DNA from: Rotaria socialis
Taxonomy: Eukaryota > Rotifera > Eurotatoria > Philodinida > Philodinidae
Length of the DNA stretch: 64,000 bases
Assembly (NCBI GenBank): GCA_905331475.1
Contig: CAJNYU010000619.1
Coordinates: 1-64,000 of the forward strand
Reading direction: 5' to 3'
Shown here: piece after piece, positions 1-12,600 of the stretch
Position numbering within the stretch: the stretch's first letter is position 1
Layout of the letters: each line of letters starts with the position of its first letter
Program-made: the position numbers and the translations under genes
The notes under the pieces: model-generated
What the model saw: the letters and a program-made list of their open reading frames with translations, nothing else
Databases searched by the model: none
What the model was told of the DNA's origin: nothing

Positions 1-2996
1 TGCTCATTAATTTATATTTCGTGTATTCCTTCTTGAAAAAAATGAATAATTCTTATGTATATATTGATAAATTATATTTATTCAAAATATTTCTATAGAA
101 GATCGACTGACTATTCTTATTCTAAGAAGATGACAGTCTGAAAACAACAATACTATGTAATAGTAAATACCATGTTTTGTAAACCCAATTTGAGTCGAAT
201 CGAGTCGAATTGATTTTTTTCCGCGTTTTTCGTCGAATCGAATCAAATTACAATTTTGAAAAACCAGAAAACCAGAATCGAATCCGAATCCAGGTCCTAA
301 AAAGCCGAATCGAATCGAATGGCACTTTTGTCATTCGTTTCGATCTCTGATCTATACACGCATTAACTTATACGTATATGTTCTGTCTTCCCTTTCGAAT
401 AGAAAAGAAAAAGAATTCATTTTTGACCTGAACGACACTTTTCCGCTTGAAATGAGTATTTATCTCACCGATTGGTTTTTTATCCATTGCTGCTTTAGTC
501 GTTTTATTTTCAACTAATTCACTACGGTAAGTATTTTGAAAATTTCCAATGAAAACAGTTTGTACTGTCTTTTTGAAGTTTTTAATCTAAGATATTATGT
601 ACTTTCTTTCCTTACAGGAAACAAGCTAATTATTTTCTCATTTACATAACGATATATTTGAATTTAATTTATCTTTATAGAATTATCAATTATTGTTCGT
701 AGAGTAATCAGTTTTGATGGCGAGATGTCATAACTATTGTTCTTATTACATTAAAGTAATCTGTTTTTTTTTGTAGTTTCAGTAATAAATATGATACGAT
801 GTTAGTTTCATCGATAAAACATACTCTTAGAATTAAATCGAAAACGTGATTTAATTGAACTAATATAAGATCAAAGAGATTGTTCAGACAAAATAGAAAG
901 CCGTACGATTCACAGTTCGATGTAAAAAGATTTTATTTGAAAAATTGATAAAAAATAATGAAATAAAATACTGATTGGCTCAGTTATTATTAATTAGAAG
1001 CTGATAGTTTTTCTATTTGTAACTGTAGTTATATTAATTGTCGTACGATTGAAAAACGCGTCAGACTCATTTATGTGTTCTGTTTTCAATAAACTATTCG
1101 GCAAAACGTATAATAAAATTTGTATTTTGATCATAAATCATTCTGCAAAATAATATATTAATTATTTTCCTAATAAATGAACCATTGCAAGAAAATAATT
1201 GTTATTTTATTATTACGATCTTATAGCACTACTCGTTCTACTGTTCGAAAAGCAATTTTTACATTTGCACATGTAGATATTTTTCATTTTCTTATTTTTC
1301 TTCGTCTCAAAAACAATATATCTATAGTATCCTTTTTGAATTGTATTGCCGAAAAAAAGATTACATGCAGAAGTAAACATCGCAAAAACATTTTGAATAA
1401 ATGGATCTTTTGAGCGCTTAGATTACGAGAAAGATGTCATCTTCGTATGTAAATATTTTTAATATTTTCTTCTTTTATGAGACAGTTATAAAAAAACATA
1501 GAACAATATTATTTATTGTAGTTTTAAAGAATATGTGAGTACGAAAAGTATTTCAGACGATCTAATGCATTGGCTTTCGTACATGAGGCAGCTAATGATT
1601 GATTCCTGTTTCCCCGAAATACTATTATAGTAATTCTAGCACTTCTTCTACAGTTAAGGAATTTTGTAGATTATTTGAATGACTTATATTGAATTAGAAT
1701 GACTCAAACTGGATTATATTGGGATAGTCTGGACTGAACTGGAACAGAATAGTTATGAAATTGAATTCGAATCGTTCACAATGATTTGGGGTGTCCGAAT
1801 GAGTTTTTATCCGTGCGTCTAATAATCATAATAAAAACGTTGCTTAGTGTGTGATTTGAGAAAGAAAGTAGTTAGTCCACCTAAATATGCGCAGCAGATC
1901 TTACTTCTGACGATGAACAGGAGTATTTCACTCTGTCTGTCTCTTGGCAGAGAGAAAGTAAAAGAAGAACAATACTTTTTCGGTTGCAAAACACACAAAA
2001 ATTATCAATGAACTTCGCGTAATCTTGAAAAGCATTCAACAAACGAGATTTATTGTTTAATTAAGTAATCGATGGTTCGGTGTTGTATGAGGATAGCTTT
2101 TATTGATGACCAACCATCTGTATTATAATATTCAATGTTTATCGGTTTTAGTTTTAGAGAATGCTACCTAATTAACGAAAGGAGGAGCTTTCCTTGGATA
2201 CGATTGTATCATATATATATATGTTGTACTCGCCTTTATTTTATTTATTTGGTTTTCTGTGTTGAATGAGAAAAACTTATTTTAATATTATTAAGCCTTG
2301 TAGATAAAATTCTATTGCAACTAGAAACGATGAATAATAACACACACGGTTCATGTTAGTGATAATCCAAGATATACATCCATAGAAGATCATTCTCCAT
2401 GGCAATGCCTATTGTCTTTATTGAAATACTTCACTATTAATAAAGTTAACTAAGAAGAAAATTAATCGGTTGCACTAGGCATCTAGAGATTTAATTAATT
2501 GTCTCATTTATCTTAATGCTGCAACAGGTCAGTAAAGGCTTCTTTATTTTATTATGGTACAATTTGTACTGCTGGTTGAGTGTATAATGATACACATCAT
2601 TCTAAGATTTGATAACTCAATTCATTCTATTTTAAAGCTGTCTTGTTATACTGTGTATTTCGATGAAAAATTTGCTTTCTAGAATAATTTCGTAAATAAC
2701 GTGTTCGAAATATTTTTTGCCACGAGAATCGCTCAAAACTTTATTCTTGTACAGATGGTTTGAAGAAGCTAACAATTTTTTTCTTACGATAAATTTCGGT
2801 TAAGATTAAATATCTGATAGAAAGCACCTATTTAAGAATAAAATTCATAGAGCCATCAACTTGTTTCATAATAATCAGCCTAATGTTTCTTCTTGGTAAA
2901 TAAATCCCTTTTGCTTTATTTTTATTTAAAGAATACATTCTATTTGAACTACTCATAAATATAAACAACAATAAAAAAACAAAAAATATCATTTTA
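1..2996. other. Gene-poor AT-rich stretch
   Basis: I see no supportable gene here. Open frames are short and look like chance. The stretch contains a GAATC-rich repeat near 183-335 and a short (AT)n run near 2208-2222. Confidence 0.6.
183..335. repeat. Degenerate GAATC/TCGAA-rich repeat
   Basis: The motifs GTCGAATC, CGAATCGAAT and GAATCC recur on the same strand, separated by a T-rich segment. The composition differs from the flanks. It could be a decayed satellite or part of a small non-autonomous element; no clear termini were found. Confidence 0.4.
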
Positions 2997-5191
2997 CTAC
3001 AAGCAGAGTGTTGGTGAAGTTTGTTGTTCAATAACAGAATTCACCATTTCGATAAATTTGCGTGACTCGTGTGCTAAGGAAAGAGCTCGAGTTACAGTAA
3101 ATAAACATCTCAAAATATTTGAAAAGCGTATTACAGCTTGTTGATGACCATATTTGTATATGAGATATCTCCACGCTAAACCTGTACGCATATCTTGAAT
3201 AGGTAAAATAGATTTTACATTTGTCATATTGATTTTAACGCTTTGTGTATACTAAATTCAGGTAGTTGTCGAAAAAGCACGAATTACAAGTATTAATTTT
3301 ATAAATGTATCATCTATATCGAATCCATCCATTACAAGCTTGCTCAGGGCTACAGCAGATGGTTGAAATATCATCTCAGCAGACTTATGGAAAGGTACAT
3401 AGTCACATCATTTGTAGTGACGTAATGTAAACATACCTCCAAGACTTGTTGTGTACTCTACAGTACCTCGAAGCAATGCAATACGATTACCCTGAGATAA
3501 GGAAATAAAATCACGATTTTTCTCGAAAAAAAAGTTGTAAATTCGTCTTTATCCTTGTAATGAAATCACAAATTGATGAATATTTGAATTTGAATTTGAA
3601 TTTTAATGGTAATACATTTTGTTGTTCTATATAACGTTCAACAGACGTATATCCACTACATTCATTGAATCAGTGAACTAAATTTGATAAAAGAATCCAT
3701 TGATCAACATTCACTGTTGATTGATCCGACTCTAAGAGATTTAAGGTTGGAATTTGAAAAGAATAATAACAAACAGGAAATGCTTTGCTAACGATGTGTC
3801 GAAAGTTCATAGCATCTAACGAATGATCTCGGGTACATTTTGAACAGAGGAAACTTCATCTTCTATTCGTTTTAGTTATTTAAATCAATGATACTCGTTT
3901 AGAATCATTTTCTAGAATCTGTTAAATCAGTGTGAACAAAAAGCAGGATACTTTTTAATATATTTATTTCATTCTATATCGATAAACAATGATTTTTATA
4001 GACACTACTTATGGATGTTTTTTTATATGCTATTTGAAGTTAGTACGATGAATGCATTGATTAAATCGATCAAAGACAATCTTAGACAAGCAGTTAATTA
4101 TGAATCTATTATGAAAAGATTATTGCCAAGATTGTCTCAGAAATATGTAGGTTTATTTGTAGTCGAACTCATATTGATTATTAGATTTATACATGAAAAA
4201 TGTGTTCAAATTTAACGTATCACTGAATTACGGGATCAAAATTTGAAGCTTTTTTGAACAAAAATAATTGATTTCAAAACCAAATTTTGGATCTGCCCAA
4301 TTCTAATGTTACATCACTGCGTGAAAATTTTATTCACTGAATTTGCTGTAGTATTCATTCTTGAGTGACAATCTCTATTCTTTTAAGATACATTTTGTTT
4401 TTATTTCGATGCATTGAATTGTTAGAATATGAAATGAATTAAACTCAACAAAAAGTATAATAAAATAAATAAAATAATACCTCTTAAGGCTTTCATATCA
4501 ATTATAGTTAAATTAAGATAGTTAGTGATTTGATCTTTCTGCTATCTGAACCATCAATTCGTTAATGCTTATCTGAATAACTAACTGTACCATCTCTTGT
4601 ATTCTTATGTAAAGTCTTACAATGACTATAACACTTGAACAAAGACAACAATCTAAAACATTCAGATACTCACCTTTGCAGGTTGATGATTTTTGCTCAA
4701 TATCGTTGATGTTGTTGATTTTAACGAAACTGAATCAGCACCCGATACTTTTTTACCATTTCGCTTGTTTTGTTTTGCATCGCGAAGCTCGAATCATTTC
4801 AATACGCATTGCATTGATTAAACATTTCGTAAGTCTGTATGAAGCACATGTATGACGACTATTCATATTGATATCGGATTAATAGTCAAAATGACATTTC
4901 AGTATATCCTAAATAAAGCAATTCAAATAAGAGAAATAAAGTATTTTAATTTCTATTGACTTGTCCATTTTCGGCGTTTCGTTTAAAAAACATTTTACAC
5001 GAGTGACATACTATAGCACCACAATAAGAATACTGGACAGGAGTTTCACATGTTTTACATTTGCTTGAAATTGCATTTTTCTGTCGTTCAACATTGGCAG
5101 ACAGTATGACTGCAGAATTCCAATTTTTCCTGAATGCTTCTTGCATCGTAAAGGCAGAAAGTGTCATACGTGCAATCGGTGGAAATTGCAA
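2997..5191 (-). pseudogene. Nuclear hormone receptor pseudogene (DBD + LBD)
   Basis: The remains are co-linear with a nuclear receptor, a ligand-regulated transcription factor family. From the first Met at 5191 comes zinc finger I, with C-x2-C, a second C-x2-C and the P-box-like CHSCKMFFKR. A short intron (GT after ENGQ, acceptor near 4910) leads to finger II, where RHTCASYRLTKC can be read. Ligand-binding-domain pieces follow: DQWILLSNLVH near 3690, GNRIALLRGTVEYT near 3470, MIFQPSAVALSKLVMDG near 3340 and GHQQAVIRFSNILRCLF near 3120, ending at TAG 2997. Lesions: in-frame TAA at 4879-4881; zinc-ligand Cys changed to Ser at 4876-4878 and to Tyr at 4837-4839; TGA at 3670-3672; TGA at 3408-3410; and a frameshift in the A8 run at 3526-3533. 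The number of independent lesions makes a dead copy very likely. Part of the hinge, 3.9-4.7 kb, is not readable. Confidence 0.85.
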
Positions 5192-6177
5192 CGATGATTT
5201 GAAAAGAATGAAGAAAAGAAGGCAAACACAACATACGTTATGGCTTCAACGTAAAAGCAAATGAGGTTGTTCGATAATTACTTGAGTAGTTATGGAGAAA
5301 AGAACATCCTCGAAATATAAGTAACTATCACATGAAGCTGAATGAAGAAGAACTAGACATAAGACAATTGCAGTACGAATGTTTTCATTTTACTACAATG
5401 AGAAACTAATTGCCAATTAAATAATTAACTTTTATTTTTTTAAGAAAATAAATGTGACTTATAATCTTGTATAGACTTTGACTTCACTAGACATTGCATG
5501 AAACGATCTTTATATCTTCATTCTTAAGTTTCCATATTTTTACAGTGCTTTACGTTTTGAACTCGCCTTGATTCCAGCTTTGCGTACATAGATTTGAGTA
5601 GAATCATCCATCCAGTAACATCCACCCTTGATAAACCATATTCAAAAATGAAATACAATATATAAAAACTAAGATTAGCTGGAATTCATTTATAGCTATG
5701 TTGCTTTTTATAGATTTTCTTTAGTCTATATGTATTTATGCGGTTTATTGTCACATTAGTTTTGAGAAAAGATTTTAATTTTATGAAAATTTTTGGCAGT
5801 TTGCGGTTATTTATTTTTATTTCCACAAAGAAAACTAAATTTATTGTATTGTGTTTTCTTACAGTGAAGTACTTATGAAAATAAATTATGAGTAAATGAA
5901 TAGACATTCAGTAGGCATTTTATGCTATTAGCTATATACAATATTCATGATTGGATTGAAATCTACCTTTGCAAATTAATTTCTAACTATGAAAAGAAAA
6001 TTCTGGCGTTTAAAAGTGTGATCTGATAACTCAGTATACTTCAATATTTATGGATATAGATTGTATCGTTTGTTCACTTTAAGGAAAAGAATATATTTTA
6101 ACTATGAAAGTTTTGTTTCTAGGTTAGCAATCGATTATGTGTTTGATACAAATAATAATATTTATTCTCTAATATAG

Positions 6178-7060
6178 ATTTTGATATTAAACCGGGACAA
6201 ATAATTAAAAAGATGTGGCAGAGAAGTGAAAATGTTGCACTACAAAATAGAGATGTAAGGGGTATCGTTATGAATTAAAGACCTGTTTGTTACCAGTCAT
6301 TACTGATGTCCTATTTATCCACTTGATCTTAGCATTGCACAAATAACTAAATGATGCCACTTCATTAAAAGTTAGTCAAATCCAATCTCATTATTTACAG
6401 AGACAATAAGCCAGTAATTTATCAGTTTATGATCAATGTAAGTTCTTTAGACTCATTGATGAGGCTCGATTTAGTATTCAATCTTCAAATCAGTATCTGG
6501 CGTACAAAGCTCAGATTAGATGAATGATTCTTACCTGGAATCTGTATAGTAGTGCTAAGCAAGAAAGTTCAAAATAGCGAGAGCTCACTCTTTATAAACC
6601 GTACTATCTCTGAAAAAATTGTGAATAAAGATAAACATGCATACAACTGTCACAAACAATCATTATGTTGAGACTTTTAGAAAATTATCGTTACTTTTGG
6701 CAAAAGCATCTTTTCTGGCAAAAGAAATGATTGCCTATAATCATACAATCAGAGAGAAGAAGAGAGGCAGACCTCATAGTAAAACCTTCTATCGCACATC
6801 GTGAAAACGTTCTAACATACTTGAAGGAAAATGATTACTTGATTGCTGAAAACTCTCGATGGCGACACCCCAACGAAATGAGACAGGAAAGAGAAAAGTT
6901 TTTTCACTCAAGCAAAGGAATGTATGTATGATTTGATTGCTGTTTTTCTGGATCGAGAGACAAATCTATGATGTTAGACGATATTCAAATTTACTACTAT
7001 GATGTTTATCTACTTTTTCTTACGTACACATGCAAATAAGATGATTATTTATGACTTTTT
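6178..7060 (+). pseudogene. Unrecognised gene relic with exon-like pieces
   Basis: I do not recognise the family. Three pieces look protein-coding. At 6178-6254 an AG acceptor precedes a frame reading IIKKMWQRSENVALQNRD, ending at a GTAAGG donor. From 6451 a frame reads LIDEARFSIQSSNQYLAYK after TTCTTTAG. From 6665 a frame reads MLRLLENYRYFWQKHLFW, meets TGA at 6728-6730, then continues in frame for 66 residues (including HRENVLTYLKENDYLIAE and SRWRHPNEMRQEREKFF) to another TGA near 6930. Past that stop the same frame stays open for about 35 more codons. The repeated interruption of otherwise protein-like frames suggests a decayed gene; the pieces may not belong together. Confidence 0.3.
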
Positions 7061-8349
7061 GTCTTGTATAGGTGTTTTTTTGCCGCGTTTCGGGTTTTGA
7101 AATTGTAGTCAACACTTCCTAAGTATCGACTTATTTATGAACTTGGTGTACACTATTTACATGAATAAATAGCACAGTAATTAAAGTATCCAATAAGAAT
7201 GAAAGTCACTTTTGTTTTAGAGTAGCATGCTTTCTATCATTTATTCATCTGATAATTATTGTTCTAGAGGAGACCACCAAGTTGCTTACAGTTCAAAATT
7301 TAATATTTGAAGATTTTCTACTCGTTTCTGCATGTTTTATTTAGTATTATAATAAAAAATATCCCTTGAGCGAAAAATGCAATTGAAGTAGCAAAATAAA
7401 ATACGTATAATTATTCCGTTTTCCTAATGAATATATGTAGAGCAATCCAGTATAACTCAAATATTGTTACCCACTGCATTATATTCAAGATGTATGCCGC
7501 TTATTCGTTTCAATTAGTTTGAGTGTGGACTTTAATACTACAAGGAAGAAACTGGCAATTATAGCGGCACCAGGTGTAGCGGAGCGCTTCCAGTCTAGGG
7601 TAGGCTCATATTTTTGGTAAAATTATGTCAGCTCGTGTAAAAATACACACAGAATTCAAATTTATTATGATCGTAAGATTGATTTTTTTCCTTTGTGGCA
7701 AATAAAAAGTCTTAACCTGATTTGCATCAGTTAGATTCTAGTTTTTATGCAGTTTTAATCGATTATTGTCAGTGTCAATCGTGTAATTCACGAAATTTCG
7801 ATTTTCTACGTTGTTTTTCCATAAAACCGTTTGAAATTGGATTAAAACCTCATTATTATAAGAAATTACTTAATTCAATTCAATCTGAGTCCAACCGCAA
7901 TTGTTTTAATTTATGGGCTTGAATCAGTCGAAAAATATTTTTATTGACTCATTTATTTTTACAATGATGATCGCGCTCGATTTTCTTCCTAGATTTTAAT
8001 TGGTTATAAACATGATAACTATCTAATGTAAGATTGCACTCGCGAGATAGAAACTAACCAAGTAGCTGAAAAGGATTTTCGAGAAAAAAGAATTAGAAAA
8101 AATAACCTAACAAGAAATAGAACAGTTCCGTAGCTTAAAATTTTTCCTATCTTGATTTTTTAAACTAAAATCTGTGTCAATCCTTGATCAAGTTGATAGC
8201 GAGGTTTTTAATGATGTTAACTACGATACTTCTGCTCATAATCCTGCCTCACTTTTAGCATCATTTGAATTGTTAAATGGAATTTTGGAAAAAGAAATTC
8301 AACTGTCTTATACTAAGAAACAAGAATTCGATGGCAACCTAATTAGATG

Positions 8350-8518
8350 CTGTAACGATAAATATGGCCCTGTTTGGGTCGATACGTAATGACAAAGTGG
8401 CTAGAGGTGGAGTAACTTACTACCACTCTAGGCAATGATGTTCATTCGCTTCTTCACATATGCAGAGTGACGGTAAGTGATATCAACCCAAACAGGGTCC
8501 CCATATGTATCGTTACAC
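8350..8518. repeat. Small imperfect inverted repeat
   Basis: An arm at 8350-8386, containing GGCCCTGTTTGGGTCGATA, is repeated in inverted orientation at 8479-8518 with a few mismatches and indels. Inside the loop a shorter hairpin pairs CTAGAGGTGG (8401-8410) with CCACTCTAG (8424-8432). The nested stem resembles a miniature foldback element. The 71-codon open frame starting at 8174 ends in the left arm and is probably not a gene. Confidence 0.55.
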
Positions 8519-9679
8519 TTAGCTCCAGTGCTCCTCTATTGATAACTAAAAAATAGCAACTAAACATATTACACACAGACCTATCTAGAAGATTTTCTTT
8601 GAACACAACTTTTCATGTATGCACTTACTCCTGTTGGATCTAATGTATATACATGTTGGTGTCATTCCAGTAAATCTATAATCACAGTCAATTTATACAG
8701 GTTTCAAAAAACCTAATTAGCGAACAATTGGTACGTCATTTTCCTATTTTGTTTTTCACCAATCGATACCTCAAAGTCTTTTCTATCATTCTAAACTAAT
8801 CTTAATTTTATAAATCAATTCCAGATATGTTTTAAAAAGCTCACAAAATGAGCAGCACAAGAAAAATCTCTATAGATTCAGCTCAACTAGCGTAAATATA
8901 TAATCGTTATTGTCCCGTACGGAAGAATATATAAACCAATGCATATTTTGCTCGACACACTAAAACTAAAGTTTTATTAAATTTACAACGAATTTTGCCA
9001 TACTTACAAAGATGATATTTCTCAAAATGATGATCTTCATCATGCGCAAGCATTTCGAAAGTTGGTTTAAAGTTTTCTGTCTATTTTTCTTTGTTTTTAC
9101 GTACGTGAAGTATCAAGCTGAAACATAAAACAGCTCATTTTTCAAGATATCTTTCTCCAAAAGTCAACTCGGCTGAGTATTTTAAATTGTTTAAAAAGAT
9201 CTGATAGGTAGTCTGATGACAACTCTAATTCATAAGAATAATTCATCCTGACTTATCGATTCAGTATAAAGTTTATTAATTAAAGTTTACTTAAGATACA
9301 TTTAAAAAAAGAACAATAAAGAAAAAAAGAGATACTGAAGATCTTTTTGTTTAAATTATTTTAAGGAAATTTTTGCTGTCTATTCATTGACGAGTGACAT
9401 CTATTGCAATATAGATAAAACCCATCAAATTGAGCTTTTCTTTGTAGACTTCTTTTCCTATTATCTTGAAAGTTTTCAACAGCGAAGTGTTTCACTTTAT
9501 AAAAGACCAAAATGAATCGATTTTTCACTAATAAAAGGGTTTAAAACTTTACTTACTCTCTATCCTTTTCAAATATGTTTTACTTTTCAATATTTATTGT
9601 ATTGTATTCATTATTTAGAATAAGTATCGAAAGAAGTTATAAAATTTATTTTATAAATTATTTTGAAAAGAACTATGTC

Positions 9680-12600
9680 ATGAATTCTTCAACACCTATT
9701 CGATATCGAAAGTCAACTGATGGTTCAACATCAACTAAAATTTATGATCAAATTAATACGTCACACACCGAAGAATATGTGCTTGGTGATATTGCAAAAG
9801 AAGTTTGTACTTATTTTCTTCTTCTTTTCATTGTAAACTGTATTCTTATAAAGGCTGAACTTCGTCTTCAACAACAACGTGAACAAAATCGTGAAGCACG
9901 TCATATTCGACATAAAGAATTAGAAAAGAATGCTCGAGATGTAAATCTTCTATTTCATATCTGAAATCATCTTAAGTTAATTTATCGTTTTAGGAAGATG
10001 GTGAAGACTCATCAACAATACATTTTATTACTTCATCGGCATCAACGGGATCGAACAAAGTAAAAGTTAGAAAGAAAATTTTTGAAAAGCAAAAAATGAA
10101 ACTTATTCTCATAGAATCAAATGATAAATATGAATAGTATAATAGGAGCAAATACTCATTCGTCGTTACTTCAAAAATTTCTTAATGGTGATATTGATCT
10201 GCGTTCCATCGAACAACGTGATTTACGAGTTCGTATATTTGATAGTATATTTTTCTTTTCTGACGTTTTCTTATTGTATTCATATAGCGTTTATTGAGTG
10301 AACTTGAATCGAAATATAAATCCTTAATGATAATTAATTCCAGCATGTATAATGAAAAACAGGCATTACGCTATGAAGTTGATACATATAAAGATCGATT
10401 AGATGAATATTATGAAACATTCAATCACATTAAAAGACAACTAAAAGAAAAATGCAAAGTAGTATTAATTGATAAAATTGTTTAATAAAGGATTTTCTTT
10501 CAACAAGGACTTTGATATACAAAAACGAACATTGATCGATTTAAAAGAGGACCATAAACATTTAAAAGAAGTTTTAATTGATTGTGAAAAATTAATTCAA
10601 GTAAATTTATTCTTAGAAAACAAACATGTTTTTTTTCGTACGCAAAATTTCACAGGAGACAGAAATGGAAATTTGCCTAGATGAAGGCCCAAAATATCGA
10701 TCTATTTTATCGATGGAGTTTCATTCTCAAGCAATATTTCAATCATCTAGTTCTCCTATTAATCGACCAATTGATGAAAAAGTTAAAAGAATATTGATGG
10801 AAAAGCGTGATCAAGTTGAACAAATTAATAAATTAAAATTAGAATTGGATGAAACAAGAAATCAATTAAAAATATTAAAACAAAAAATTCCAAATTCAAT
10901 TGGTTTTCATGATGAAAATATGAGTAACGTTTATGATTGCGAACAACAAAGTATCTCAAACAACCTTGAATAAAATACAAAAAGTTAACTTTCTGTTTTT
11001 CTATAGAACAATTAATAAGGCAAATAACTGATCTAAATAATAAACTACAACAATTAGCAGCTGATAATGGATCATTACAACAAGAGGTAATATACTATTG
11101 AACTATAAATCAATCCTTTGATGTTATCTAATTAAAAATTTATATGAAAGAGATTTTTTTTGTCATGATCATGAAGACTTTCGAAATCAACGAATAGTAT
11201 ATTAATAGAAGATTAGAAAATATTTGCTTAAACTCGAACATCTTAATTGTTGAAACTTCATTTGGTTTAATTCAGAACAGTTGAATAGTAAGAAAGATAA
11301 TCGTCAAATGTATTCAATATTAAATGTTGAATTGATGATGTAAAATCATATCAATTCGAATAATAGTCTCGCTCATGTTAGTATCTTCTGAATTAAATAG
11401 TTAGTTTTGCTGTGAAGCATGATGACAGAAAGCATTGGAGTGAAGAGAATATTTATATGTCTGCATCCTTATCCACCATCTAATAATACACTGATATTTG
11501 TCAACATTAAGTTGAACAGTCAGTTTCTAAAGTCAACAATGAATTCTGCAATAAATAAATATAAATTTTGATTGAATAGTGTAATTATCGAAGTTAAAAC
11601 GTCTTCACAGTACTTCTACAATTTAATATATTTATAGATTTTGATTCTGCTTCTCTTCGTTTATGTCTGTTCAATGCTGTTGTTTCTTTCGAATTTTTTG
11701 TATAAATTTAAACAAAAACTAAAAAATATCTATTCAAATTAGTTCTTTTTTCTTTCTAAACTTTCTTGAATGAAGATTCGCCATTGATTCAAAACAGTCT
11801 AACACGAAAGTCATCAATAGCAACTGTTTGGCTCCTACTTCGTTAATAATCTGCATAGTTATTGGTTAAGAGTGGACAAACATTTCGATGCCTACATGAA
11901 TTTTATCTTATTTCTAGTCATACTTGTGGGAATTCGTGATTACTTTCTCAGACTTCTATATCTATTATATTCAATGAAGTATCATTCATTGATGATCAAT
12001 TGATAGTTTTTATCGATAAGCCAAGCTAGTCAAGATAATTCATACCATGTAGAGACCATTGAGTAGAGTTAACATTTTGTGTGTTATTTGCAAGACTAAA
12101 ACTTAATGGAAAAAGAAACTAGTTTTACTCAAATAAACTAAGTTTACATCGAACAACTCCATTATTTGTTCGATTTAGGACAGAAATTTTAGATGGTTGT
12201 TGATTGAATCTGTAGGAAATAACTTAAAATCTTCGTTATCTCAAATGAATAATAGGATTTTTTGGCTCCGTAAATAGAATATTTCTGAATTAGGTAAGTT
12301 TCAAGAAAAAATAATGCTACTTGACGATTTTAATCGGAAACATAAACATTGTACGGAAATGAATCAATAGGCTAGATTTTAAAAAACTCGGTTCTCCACT
12401 TTTGAGATTACTATTCTAGCTCATTGAATTGCATCAAAGACTAATGTAAAACATGATATCACGATGGGTTTCTCCTCTATTATATTCCATTTCTTTGATT
12501 TCTCCTTGATTTAAATGCTATTTTTTCCAATTAGAATATACGTTATGAAGCTCAACTTACACGATATAAACAGCAATTAGACGATGCAGAGCGCATTGAA

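Larger units (their letters stand above)
5192..9679. other. Intergenic region with one relic and one small inverted repeat
   Basis: No intact gene was found. The region holds the exon-like relic at 6178-7060 and the inverted repeat at 8350-8518, both listed separately. A more GC-rich patch near 7557-7610 stands out from the AT-rich flanks without a recognisable identity. Confidence 0.5.
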
